Shown here in pieces: positions 1 to 9,369 of a stretch of 64,000 nt of DNA. The translations under genes were made by a program, and so were the position numbers. How positions within the stretch are numbered: the first letter of the stretch is position 1; the number at the start of each line of letters is the position of its first letter. The DNA comes from an uncultured Pelagibacteraceae bacterium (lineage in GTDB: Bacteria; Pseudomonadota; Alphaproteobacteria; Pelagibacterales; Pelagibacteraceae), in the NCBI GenBank assembly GCA_902560565.1, contig CACEMG010000001.1:1-64000 (forward strand), written 5' to 3'. The notes under the pieces were generated by a model that searched no databases, was not told where the DNA came from, and was given only the letters and a program-made list of their open reading frames with translations.

Positions 1-1
1 T

Positions 2-1225
2 AATGCACCAGATAAATTAGGTTATTGGACTAATAAAAAAACTGGTGAAAAATATGGAGGGCAGTACATAAGTCCTCTTTTAATTCCTAATCTTAAAAAA
101 GTTGAGACAGGATTTAAAAAAGCAATGAAAAACAAGAAATTCTTAGCTGACCTTGAAGAACAGCTTGTTAATCATATTGGTATTGTGACACCAATTCTGA
201 GAAGTAAAGAACTTGAGGAAATAGCTGGAGGAGAGAAAAAAATAGGAAAAATTTTTCTTAAAAGAACTGATCTTCATCATGACAGTTCTCATAAACCTGT
301 AAGTGCTTTTAGTTCAGTTTTTTTTGCTAAACATATTCTTAAAGCCAAGAAAATAATTACTGAAACCGGTGCCTCTATGAACGCTAGAGCTGTTGCCTCA
401 GCATGTGCCAAACTAAATCTTGCTTGCGAAGTACACATCGGTGCACTCGATGCGGAAAAGGTTTCCTTAAATAAAGATATAACTGAACTTTACGGTGCAG
501 ATATTAAAGTATGTCACGATTCTACAAAGTCGCTTTTGCCAGCGATGGCCGCAGCTCTTCGTAGTTGGCAAAGTGACCCTACCGCAATGTACGTTGTAGG
601 TTCAGTATGTGGGCCTCACCCATATCCATTAATGGTTAGAACTTTTGCAAGTATAATTGGTAGAATTGCAAAAAAACAAATGAAAGATCTAATAGGTAAA
701 TCACCTTCAACTGTATTTGCAGTATGTGGAGGAGGATCGAATTTATCAGCAATAAGCTATCCTTTTTACAATGAGAGAAATGTTGATATTTTTGGAATAG
801 AGTCGGCTGGAAAGGGAATTGCATCAGGAGCTCACGCGGCAACAATAACAAGTAAAGCTCCTATTGGAATTTTATTAGGTGCACGATCAAACGTTTTAAT
901 GGACGCAGACGGTCAAGTAGACCCTTCTGAAACAGAAGCCAGTGGGCTTGACTTCAGTGGAACAGGACCAGAAATATGTTACATGGCAAGTACAGGCAGA
1001 ATAAAATTTAGAGCAACAACTGATAAAGAAGCGCAAGAAACTTTTTTAATAATGTGTAAGAAAACAGGTATACTTCCAGCTATTGAAGCATGTTATGTAA
1101 TACATGCTGCAATTAAAGAAATAAAAAGAAGAAAAAACCCAAGAGAAAATCATTTAATTCACCTTTGCGGATCTGGTGAGTCTAATGTTGGAAGAATGCT
1201 AAAATATAAACGAAATAATGAATAA
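2..1225 (+). CDS. trpB: Tryptophan synthase beta-chain-like PLP enzyme, 5' truncated by the window edge
   Basis: Reading frame is open from nt 2 (NAPDKLGYW...GGQYISP). TrpB-like blocks: FLKRTDLHHDSSHK (PLP Lys), ETGAS, GPHPYPLMVRTFASIIGRIAKKQM, GGGSNLSAI, GILPAIEA. Followed by a trpA-like gene. Confidence 0.85.
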   Translation, partial: NAPDKLGYWTNKKTGEKYGGQYISPLLIPNLKKVETGFKKAMKNKKFLADLEEQLVNHIGIVTPILRSKELEEIAGGEKKIGKIFLKRTDLHHDSSHKPVSAFSSVFFAKHILKAKKIITETGASMNARAVASACAKLNLACEVHIGALDAEKVSLNKDITELYGADIKVCHDSTKSLLPAMAAALRSWQSDPTAMYVVGSVCGPHPYPLMVRTFASIIGRIAKKQMKDLIGKSPSTVFAVCGGGSNLSAISYPFYNERNVDIFGIESAGKGIASGAHAATITSKAPIGILLGARSNVLMDADGQVDPSETEASGLDFSGTGPEICYMASTGRIKFRATTDKEAQETFLIMCKKTGILPAIEACYVIHAAIKEIKRRKNPRENHLIHLCGSGESNVGRMLKYKRNNE

Positions 1226-2039
1226 AACTTTTGAAAAAATATTTGCGAAAGCAAAGTCAGAAAATAGGTCTTGTTTTGTTGCTTTTGTTACAGGTATGGA
1301 TCCAGACTATGAAAGCTCCAAACAAATTTTGATAGAATTATCAAAATATTGTGACTGTATTGAAATAGGGGTAAGTTTCAATACGAGCACATCAGATTCA
1401 TCCATCATTATGGGTGCTAATGACCGTGCGATAAAATCTGGGGCTAAAACAAAAAAAATTTTTAAACTCATTAAACAGGTTAAAAAAAATATTGAAAGTG
1501 ATACTGCATTTGTGACTATGGGATATTTAAATCAGATCCATGTATATGGAATTGATAGATATATAAATGATTGTAAAAAAAGTGGTGTTGATGGATGTAT
1601 AGTGGTTGATAGTAACAATGAAGCACCTGAGGACGATAAAATTTTTAAAGGACTTACTAATAATAATATGGCTTTTATAAAATTAATTGCTCCAACAAAT
1701 GATAGTAATTATATAAAACAAAGTTTGAAAAAGAGTTCATCTTGGTTGTACATTGTTTCTTACGCTGGAGTTACAGGATCAAAAAAGGTAAATATAAACA
1801 ATGTAAAAAAATTGACCAAATTGATAAGGAAACAATCAAAAATTCCTATAGGAGTTGGTTTTGGCATTAAAAATTATAATGATGTTAAAAATGTTTCGAA
1901 ACTTGCTGATCTAGTCGTATGTGGAAGCTCGATTGTAGAGAAAATTAAAGAAGGAAACAAAAAAGGATTAACAAATCAAAATTTAGCCCAATTTGTTGGT
2001 AAATATGTTAAAAGATTATCACAAGGAGTAAAACATTGA
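1218..2039 (+). CDS. trpA: Tryptophan synthase alpha-chain-like protein
   Basis: TIM-barrel TrpA motifs: IEIGVSF, MGYLNQIHVYGIDRYINDCKKSGVDG, LIAPT, YAGVTGSKK, VGFGI, GSSIV. Overlaps the trpB end. Confidence 0.85.
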   Translation: MNKTFEKIFAKAKSENRSCFVAFVTGMDPDYESSKQILIELSKYCDCIEIGVSFNTSTSDSSIIMGANDRAIKSGAKTKKIFKLIKQVKKNIESDTAFVTMGYLNQIHVYGIDRYINDCKKSGVDGCIVVDSNNEAPEDDKIFKGLTNNNMAFIKLIAPTNDSNYIKQSLKKSSSWLYIVSYAGVTGSKKVNINNVKKLTKLIRKQSKIPIGVGFGIKNYNDVKNVSKLADLVVCGSSIVEKIKEGNKKGLTNQNLAQFVGKYVKRLSQGVKH

Positions 2040-2980
2040 ACTGGATAACCCGATTTATATCTATTGGTGACAAGATAAAGAAATTTTTAAAAAAAAGACC
2101 TACTGTTGAAGAACTCGAACACAGCTCTTGGGCTCCATTAAATTGTTGCAACAGTGGCCCCCTTCAAAAGTCTGAATTAGACAATAATATGTATGTATGT
2201 CCGAGATGTAATTTTCATCATCCAATTGACCCTGTAACGCGTTTTAATTATACGTTTGGTGAGAATAATTGGGAGGAAATTAAACCAAATTATAATTATC
2301 CAGACGATCCCCTTAAATTTGTAGATACAAAAAAATACACAGCACGTCTTAAAGAAGCAAGAAAAAAGACTAAACAAGATTGTGCGGCAATGTCATGTGT
2401 AGGAAAATTAAATGGTATCGAAATAGTTATGACTGCAATGAACTTTTCGTTTATGGGATCATCTATCGCTCAAAATGAGACTAATAATATTTTAACTGCT
2501 GTAAATTCAGCAATTGAAAGAAAATGTTCTTACGTATTTGCCAGCGCCTCGGGGGGCATGAGAATGCAAGAAGCAGGTCTTTCATTAATGTGCATGCCGA
2601 AGCTAACTATTGCAATCAACGAACTTAAAAAAAATAAGCTCCCTTTTATAAATTTATACTGTTCGCCTGCAACTGCAGGAGGAACTCAGGCAAGTATAAG
2701 CTCTCTCTCAGACCTTGCCATAGCAGAAAAAAATGTAACCATAGCCTTCAGTGGTCGTAGAGTTATTGAGGCAACTGTTCGTGAAAAGTTAGATGAAAAT
2801 ATACAAAAATCAGGGTGGGTTTTAGAAAAAGGATTTTTAGATTTAGAATTAGAAAGAAAGGAAATTTCTTCTGTAATATATAATTTATTATCAATCTTGC
2901 TTAACAACAATTCTGAGGTAAATTCTACTTCAGAAAATGAAACTCCAGAAAATAATAAATCGCTTTCAAAAACTGCATAA
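2036..2980 (+). CDS. accD: Acetyl-CoA carboxylase carboxyltransferase beta-subunit-like protein (TTG start)
   Basis: MNWITRF N-terminus, CPRC, DFSFMG-like NFSFMGSS, SASGGMRMQEAGLSLM, RVIEATVREKL; follows trpA as in other alphaproteobacteria. Confidence 0.85.
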   Translation: MNWITRFISIGDKIKKFLKKRPTVEELEHSSWAPLNCCNSGPLQKSELDNNMYVCPRCNFHHPIDPVTRFNYTFGENNWEEIKPNYNYPDDPLKFVDTKKYTARLKEARKKTKQDCAAMSCVGKLNGIEIVMTAMNFSFMGSSIAQNETNNILTAVNSAIERKCSYVFASASGGMRMQEAGLSLMCMPKLTIAINELKKNKLPFINLYCSPATAGGTQASISSLSDLAIAEKNVTIAFSGRRVIEATVREKLDENIQKSGWVLEKGFLDLELERKEISSVIYNLLSILLNNNSEVNSTSENETPENNKSLSKTA

Positions 2981-4202
2981 ACGCGAAATTGATTTAAAAT
3001 TAGATAGAATCAAGTCCCTTTGTCAAAGACTTGGAAATCCTCAAGATAAGATTAAAGCTATAACTGTTGTTGGAACAAATGGTAAATTTTCGACTATAGC
3101 TGGAATGTTTTCTATACTGAAAGAATCTAATATTAATTGTAATGTTTTCTCAAGCCCACATATTTTAAAAATTAATGAACGATTTATATTTAATAATGAA
3201 GAATTGAAAGATGATGAGCTTGCTGAACTTTTTGAAGAGGTTGAAAAAATTAATGATAACCAAACTATAACTCTGTTCGAAATTTTAGCTGCCTGCTTCT
3301 TCTATAAAGCAGCACAATACCCAGATAATATAAATCTAATCGAGGCTGGTTTATTTCATAGATTCGACGCATCAAATGTTCTAAAAGAAAATCTTGCTAG
3401 TGTTTGCTGTGCTATTTCAAGAGATCATGAGGATTGGTTGCCAGAAAATGATAGAACTGTTGAAAGAATAATCTTTGAGAAAACCTCGTCTCTTTTAAAT
3501 TCAAATATCATTGTTGCTAAACAAAGAGATAAAAAAACAATGGAGTGTATTAAAAAAACTATATCAAACAACCAATCAAATAAGTACTATTTTGGGAAAG
3601 ATTTTAGTTATTCAATTGGTAAAAATAATTCATTTTACTATAAGGATAAATTTGGTGAATTAGACCTACCAATGCCTAATGTTTTAGGTGAATATCAACT
3701 AGAAAATATTTCAACGGCTATTGCAACTCTAAGAAATTTAAATTTAGTAGTTAATGATGATCATATTAAAAGAGGTATTACTAAAATAAAAAATATTGCT
3801 AGACTTCAGGAAATTAGCTCAGGTAGATTGAAAAATTTAGTTAAAAACAATAAACTTATTATTGATGGTTCTCACAATGAGCATGGCGCACAAGTTTTAA
3901 ATCAATATCTTCAAACACTTGGTTGCAACAAACACATAATATGTGGGATGATGTGTAATAAAAATCATAAAAAATATATTAGTTATTTTAAAGATATAAG
4001 TTCGATGACTGTAATAGATATACCTGGCAATCCGAATGCAATAAAGGGTAAAGATTTAAAAGAAAAATTCAAAGATATTTCTAATGTAACTTATAAAGAA
4101 AATATAGAAACTGCAATTAAATCTCTACCTATTAAGAAAAATGATATCGTAGTTATCACTGGAAGTTTATACTTAGCTTCTGAAATGCTTAAACTTAATT
4201 AA
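2937..4202 (+). CDS. folC: Folylpolyglutamate/dihydrofolate synthase-like Mur ligase family protein
   Basis: KREIDLKLDRI, GTNGKFST P-loop, SSPHILKINER, RLQEISSGR, IDGSHNEHGAQ; downstream of accD. Confidence 0.85.
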   Translation: MKLQKIINRFQKLHKREIDLKLDRIKSLCQRLGNPQDKIKAITVVGTNGKFSTIAGMFSILKESNINCNVFSSPHILKINERFIFNNEELKDDELAELFEEVEKINDNQTITLFEILAACFFYKAAQYPDNINLIEAGLFHRFDASNVLKENLASVCCAISRDHEDWLPENDRTVERIIFEKTSSLLNSNIIVAKQRDKKTMECIKKTISNNQSNKYYFGKDFSYSIGKNNSFYYKDKFGELDLPMPNVLGEYQLENISTAIATLRNLNLVVNDDHIKRGITKIKNIARLQEISSGRLKNLVKNNKLIIDGSHNEHGAQVLNQYLQTLGCNKHIICGMMCNKNHKKYISYFKDISSMTVIDIPGNPNAIKGKDLKEKFKDISNVTYKENIETAIKSLPIKKNDIVVITGSLYLASEMLKLN

Positions 4203-4516
4203 GCACTATGTTCTGTAAGCCAAGCTCGTAAATTCTGCTCTGAGTCTCCACCAACTTTTCGACTAGTTTCAACACCTTTACGGTAAATAACAATTGTGGG
4301 AACGCCACGAATTGCGGCATGTGATGCTGTGTTAATGGCATCTTCATCAATGTCTGCGTAAAAAAATTTCATATTTTTAAATTCGTGGGAAAGTTTTTCC
4401 ATTATTGGTTTTTGAGCACGGCACGGTGCGCACCAGCTAGCTGAAAATTGTATTATAGAAATTTCCTCATTTGCTACTTTGGTTTCGAAATCAGAATCTT
4501 TAAAACTAATAAGCAT
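4199..4516 (-). CDS. trxA: Thioredoxin
   Basis: FSASWCAPCRAQKPIME active site, cis-Pro motif GVPTIVIY, about 105 aa. Confidence 0.93.
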   Translation of the reverse strand: MLISFKDSDFETKVANEEISIIQFSASWCAPCRAQKPIMEKLSHEFKNMKFFYADIDEDAINTASHAAIRGVPTIVIYRKGVETSRKVGGDSEQNLRAWLTEHSA

Positions 4517-4618
4517 AAGATTTTTTAAATAATTAGTTAATAATTGTCAATTTATCATTTTGTACATTTCAACAATTATAAAACTATTATTTTCCTAATA
4601 TTGTATTATTATAAATTT

Positions 4619-5383
4619 ATGGATAAAGATTACCCGTGGTCATTTAAATATTTTCCAAATAGTAAAAATCCCTTTATAATCAGTAGATCAAAAATAGATT
4701 TATTCTTAAGGTGTAAAAGATGTGCATATCTTGACATGCGTCTAGGCATTAAGGGTCCAAAACCATTTCCATACAATTTAAACTCGAGAATTGATACACT
4801 GCTGAAAAATGAATTTGATGTTGCAAGAGACAAAAAAGAACAGACGATTTATCAAAAAAAAGCAGGCATAAGTTCTATTCCTTATTATCATCCAGAACTT
4901 CATATATGGCGCGAACCCTTTAAAGCGGCAAGATTTCATCACCAAGAAACTAATATTACAGTTTGTGGGTCAGTTGATGATTTATGGCAAGATACAAATA
5001 GTAAAAAAATATCAGTGGTAGATTATAAATCAACTTTTAATGAAAATTTTGAGAAACTCAAAAAATTTGATGCACCGTATCTTATTGGATATAAACGGCA
5101 AGCAGAAATATATTTATGGATTTTATCAAATTTAGGTTTAGATATGAATACAACAAGTTATTTTTTTTATGTTAATGCAAAAAAAGAGCAAGCAATATTT
5201 GAAAATAAACTGGAATTTGAATGGGCAATTATTCCTTACCGTACTGAAGATTACAAATGGGTAGATAAGACTATAATTGATATTAAAAATCTTTTGGAAA
5301 CAAATAAAATACCTGCTTCAACAGCAGAATGTGATTTATGTAAATATATGAGTAAATTTTTTGATTTTATTAAAAAAAAATAA
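4619..5383 (+). CDS. PD-(D/E)XK superfamily nuclease, Cas4/RecB-like, possible Fe-S cysteines
   Basis: ISRSKIDLFLRCKRCAYLDMRLG start, GSVDDLWQ...KISVVDYKST (D-x..D-Y-K), QAEIYLWIL, C-terminal CDLCKYM. ATG at 4619 is preferred over the upstream start of the ORF track. Confidence 0.7.
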   Translation: MDKDYPWSFKYFPNSKNPFIISRSKIDLFLRCKRCAYLDMRLGIKGPKPFPYNLNSRIDTLLKNEFDVARDKKEQTIYQKKAGISSIPYYHPELHIWREPFKAARFHHQETNITVCGSVDDLWQDTNSKKISVVDYKSTFNENFEKLKKFDAPYLIGYKRQAEIYLWILSNLGLDMNTTSYFFYVNAKKEQAIFENKLEFEWAIIPYRTEDYKWVDKTIIDIKNLLETNKIPASTAECDLCKYMSKFFDFIKKK

Positions 5384-5385
5384 AA

Positions 5386-8300
5386 TCAATTTATTTTATA
5401 TTTTTGTAGTTTATAAAAATTATTAAGCATTTTCATTTCTTCATAGTCAGCAGGAGCAGTGTCTAATAGTCTTGGATTAAATAATATAATTGATGCGGAC
5501 TGGGCTCGACTGATCGCAACATTCAAGCGGTTACGATTAAAAAAAAATGATTTATGTCTAGGAAGATTTTCTGTATCTGATGAAGTCATACTAATAATAG
5601 TAATAGGCGCCTCTTGTCCTTGAAATTTATCAATTGTCCCACATTTTGTACCTTTTTCTAAACGTGATAAAAGATAATTAACTTGGGCATTATAAGGGCT
5701 TATAATTAAGAAGTCTGATAGTTCTAACTTCCTGGTTTTGCCATTAAATGTAAATTTTGACCCAACAAGTTGTTTCATTAATTTGTCTATAACTTTATAT
5801 TCTTCTAAACATGTTTGAGACCTCTCTTGATGATCCATTGCAATAAAATGTATTCCTTCAGATTTAATTAAGCTATTACTACTAAAATCAATTTGTCTTT
5901 GACAAGTAATTTCATCTGTCAGTAATCTACCATCATAAAATGATTCTGAAATAAAAGAGTTTATTTTGGGATGGAGTCTGAAAGTTCGATCTAACAAAAT
6001 TCCTTTTTCTGGAGCAATAGTATTTTGCTCACATAATAAATAATCAAGTACACTTTGTCCTGATTGACCAGGATGATTACCTTGAATGGGTTGGCCTAAT
6101 TGCATCTGATCTCCAACAAGAATAATATTTTTCGCAATTCCACCTAAAGCAATTAAATCTGCTAAACTAATTTGTCCTGCTTCATCAATAATTAGATAGT
6201 CAAATTTATTATAACAATAACCTCTTGAAAGATGGAATTTTGTTCCAGCATATACAGATGTTGAATTATCGTTTATCGCATTAATCCAAATTTTGTCGTT
6301 ATTATTAGTTTTAATAAACTTTCCATCATAATAACTATAATCATTCTTGTCCGATTTGCCGGCTTTAATTCCTTTAAAAGATATGTTTTTTTTATTAGCT
6401 AGAACTTCTATTCTATCAAGAAGATTATGGATAACTGGATGGGAATTTGCAGTAATTGCTATTTTTTTTTTCTTCTTTATTAATTCAAGTATTGTAGCTG
6501 CACAGGTGGAGGACTTGCCTGTGCCAGGGGGACCCTGAAGATATAAATAACTATTTTTCAGATTTGATATAATATTTGGTATTTCTAAATAAAAATTATT
6601 AGTTTTTATAATATTATCACCTTTTTTAATACCATTGATCGAAGGAAGATCTCTGTTTAAAAAACTTATTAAGGCTTGATAGTTTTTTTTATTTTCTAAA
6701 ATACTATCGATAAATTTATAAATGTTATTATTTAAATTTTTGAAAATGTCATTAGACATTATTTGATTAGCAATAGATAGTGTATTTGGAAGTTGAGGTG
6801 AGTCAATTGTGGTTTTTTTTTTTAATTTTATTGTTTTATTAATTTGATCTAAAAAAACAATTGTTCCGGCATAATCTTTTATTTTATCAGAGTTGATGTT
6901 ATTCGCAATTACAACCCTATCGTTCTTTCGAAACTTATATTCCTGATCACTAAAAATATAAGTGTAAATAACAGACTGTTTTTCTGGATGAGAAGAAACA
7001 AGTTTCATATTTCCAATACAATTTTTATCTTCAATTAATTCCTCATCTGAAAAATCTCGTCTATCAAAATGTTCTCGCCATTCTGGTTTTTGTTCCCTGT
7101 TATAAAAACCTACAATATCCAACATTAATTTAGGAATATTATTATTTTTAATTTTTGAATTTTCTATTTTATTTCTATATTCAATAATTTTCTCCTCAAA
7201 AGGACGAGTTTCAATTTCTTCTTTATCGGGAATAAACCATGAAGTACCCTCTGGTTTTATATCTAATAACCATTCTCTTAATTTGAAAGTAGAATGACAA
7301 TCTTCTTTATTATAATATTCGATTTCATCTAATAATTTTTGCTTTTTTGTTTCCACCCACTCAATATAAAATTCCTCAGACTGTTCACCTTTTTTAACGT
7401 CTCCAGTCCTTTCAAATTTATAAAATTTTTCCAAAGCCTTTATAGAATAACTATTTTCTGAGATAAGAATTGCCTGTTTAGCAACTCTGAATAAATCAAC
7501 AAATTTATTTAAATGTAAATAGTGATCATACTCGACATGCTTAACTTTATGTAAAGATGTTAATCTTTCTAAGGCATTTACTTCATATGCTGCGTAATGA
7601 TAAATTTTAGAATCTGGGTACTTTTTAAAATGATTTTTTGTAAAATCAAAAAATTTTATTAAGTTTTTTTTCTCATCTTCTTTATTGTGGGCCCAAAGAG
7701 GTAAATAATTTTGCTTTCCATTTTCCTCGTAATAAATACCAAATAGATATTCCAATTTTTCATCATAAGCCCACATTGAGCTTTCGAGATCAAAAAATAA
7801 ATCACATTGTGAAGGTTTTGGTAATAAATTAAAACCTTTCCTAATAAATAAATTTTCCTTTACAGTTTTAAATATTGGTTTACCAGTTTTTTCATATTCT
7901 ATTTGTAATTTAGCCTGTTCAATTCTTTTATTTTTTATTACATCTCTTAAACCCTCAATTTTTGTTTTAGGATTCAATTTTGCTAATTGATCTATTGTTT
8001 TAATACCACTTTTATTAAATCTTTTAATGTTTATTTTATTATTTCCACCGACTTGATTTAGGTGCCTTTTTTTTTTCCATTCTTTTTCACACACTTCAGA
8101 CCAATCACAAAATGCACAAAAAGAACATTTTTCAGGTTTTGTTTTGTCTATTTCATTTTTAAGAAATTGTTCATATTTTTCTTTGTGGGAATTAAATACA
8201 TCATAAATCTGATTTAGCTTTACTTTTTGCTTAGTCCCATCCTTTAATAAAATATATAAATTTTCTGAAGCTACTCCTTGAGATTTTTTTAAAAGATCAA

Positions 8301-8751
8301 AATAGATTCCCACTTGATAGATATGATCACCTCGAATTTTCTTTGAGTTCTTTGTATCTATCACTTCATAAAAATAGTCTCCAAAGTTCGATTTTTTGCT
8401 TTTATTAATTTCAAGAAAATCAGCTTCTCCACTCCATTTGCCATCAGAAAGCCAACCACCATAAATAATCTCATATCCTTGTTCCATGGCATTTAGAGTT
8501 TCTTTAAATTTATCTACATTTTTTAGTTTCTTTATATTTTTAATCTTTGAATATTTTTTTTTTAACTTTTCAAAATATTTTGCTTCGTGAATATTCCCTT
8601 TATCAAATCTTAATTGATCAATATTGGAATGAGGTTTTCTTTTAAGTTTAAGATGATTTTCATTTTTTTCATTAAATATAATATACCCGCAGCTTAAATA
8701 CTTTTTAAGCATGGACGGAGAAAAAAAATTTTTTTCTCTTAATTGTGCCAT
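5386..8751 (-). CDS. TM0106-type RecB-like nuclease + RNase H-fold (YprB-like) + SF1 UPF1/DNA2-like helicase fusion
   Basis: N-terminal GEADFLEI...YEVIDTK nuclease motif with CSFCAFCDWSEVC; central CDLFFDLES/YNKEDCHSTFKL; helicase GPPGTGKSSTCA, IDEAGQISLADLIALGG, GDQMQLGQPIQG, VAISRAQ. Confidence 0.85.
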   Translation of the reverse strand: MAQLREKNFFSPSMLKKYLSCGYIIFNEKNENHLKLKRKPHSNIDQLRFDKGNIHEAKYFEKLKKKYSKIKNIKKLKNVDKFKETLNAMEQGYEIIYGGWLSDGKWSGEADFLEINKSKKSNFGDYFYEVIDTKNSKKIRGDHIYQVGIYFDLLKKSQGVASENLYILLKDGTKQKVKLNQIYDVFNSHKEKYEQFLKNEIDKTKPEKCSFCAFCDWSEVCEKEWKKKRHLNQVGGNNKINIKRFNKSGIKTIDQLAKLNPKTKIEGLRDVIKNKRIEQAKLQIEYEKTGKPIFKTVKENLFIRKGFNLLPKPSQCDLFFDLESSMWAYDEKLEYLFGIYYEENGKQNYLPLWAHNKEDEKKNLIKFFDFTKNHFKKYPDSKIYHYAAYEVNALERLTSLHKVKHVEYDHYLHLNKFVDLFRVAKQAILISENSYSIKALEKFYKFERTGDVKKGEQSEEFYIEWVETKKQKLLDEIEYYNKEDCHSTFKLREWLLDIKPEGTSWFIPDKEEIETRPFEEKIIEYRNKIENSKIKNNNIPKLMLDIVGFYNREQKPEWREHFDRRDFSDEELIEDKNCIGNMKLVSSHPEKQSVIYTYIFSDQEYKFRKNDRVVIANNINSDKIKDYAGTIVFLDQINKTIKLKKKTTIDSPQLPNTLSIANQIMSNDIFKNLNNNIYKFIDSILENKKNYQALISFLNRDLPSINGIKKGDNIIKTNNFYLEIPNIISNLKNSYLYLQGPPGTGKSSTCAATILELIKKKKKIAITANSHPVIHNLLDRIEVLANKKNISFKGIKAGKSDKNDYSYYDGKFIKTNNNDKIWINAINDNSTSVYAGTKFHLSRGYCYNKFDYLIIDEAGQISLADLIALGGIAKNIILVGDQMQLGQPIQGNHPGQSGQSVLDYLLCEQNTIAPEKGILLDRTFRLHPKINSFISESFYDGRLLTDEITCQRQIDFSSNSLIKSEGIHFIAMDHQERSQTCLEEYKVIDKLMKQLVGSKFTFNGKTRKLELSDFLIISPYNAQVNYLLSRLEKGTKCGTIDKFQGQEAPITIISMTSSDTENLPRHKSFFFNRNRLNVAISRAQSASIILFNPRLLDTAPADYEEMKMLNNFYKLQKYKIN

Positions 8752-8763
8752 ATAATACTTGAT

Positions 8764-9369
8764 TTAATCTCTTTTAATAAGTTTATCTTGTTGTGAAGAT
8801 CTTTTTGAGTCTAAAACACTTGCTACCAATTTTCTATTACAGGATACATTTAATAGTTCAGCTACTTTTTTTGCAATTGATGTTTTTGAATGACATTTGT
8901 TTTTTTTTTCAGTTTGAATTTCTTTAATTTTCTTAATATCGAGTTTTTTCTCTTTTGCATCTTTTATTCTTTTATCATAATCAGCAGCAGATGGGATCGA
9001 GTCAAATATTTCTAAAATTTTATCCTTTTTTTTCTTTAAAATTTTTCTTCCCAAAATCGAATTATTATTATTTTTTAAAGAATCAATAATTTTTTGTATC
9101 TGAGATACTGTTGGCTGTTTATAAGCATATGGTGTTGCTCCAAATTTACCTTCTCGTTTAATTTTAACCATTGAAATTCCATTGTTATTACAAAATCTTG
9201 CTAGATTATCATCTCTTTCAAAATCAATTTTTTTCGTATTTAAATAATCTATAAACTCTTCAGATGTTAAATATCCTGAAGGAATTTCTTCATGTAAATA
9301 ACCTTTTAATTTACCTTTTTCTGACTTCAGCTTTAGATTATATGGGTTTTTTTCTCTTTTGCTTATCAT
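8764..9369 (-). CDS. Uncharacterised basic protein
   Basis: Open ORF of 201 aa between the helicase and rmuC, 4-nt overlap with rmuC; no family recognised. Confidence 0.6.
   Translation of the reverse strand: MISKREKNPYNLKLKSEKGKLKGYLHEEIPSGYLTSEEFIDYLNTKKIDFERDDNLARFCNNNGISMVKIKREGKFGATPYAYKQPTVSQIQKIIDSLKNNNNSILGRKILKKKKDKILEIFDSIPSAADYDKRIKDAKEKKLDIKKIKEIQTEKKNKCHSKTSIAKKVAELLNVSCNRKLVASVLDSKRSSQQDKLIKRD

Noticed and set aside
636-851. Antisense ORF inside trpB, and similar short ORFs opposite accD, murA, argB, dapE, gyrB, pheT, thrS, gltB
   Set aside because: They lie antisense to strongly supported coding genes, have biased low-complexity composition typical of shadow frames, and show no recognisable motifs.
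4619-5383. Cas4-like nuclease as evidence for CRISPR-Cas
   Set aside because: No CRISPR repeats and no cas1/cas2 or effector genes are visible in the window; many Cas4-like PD-(D/E)XK nucleases are unrelated to CRISPR.
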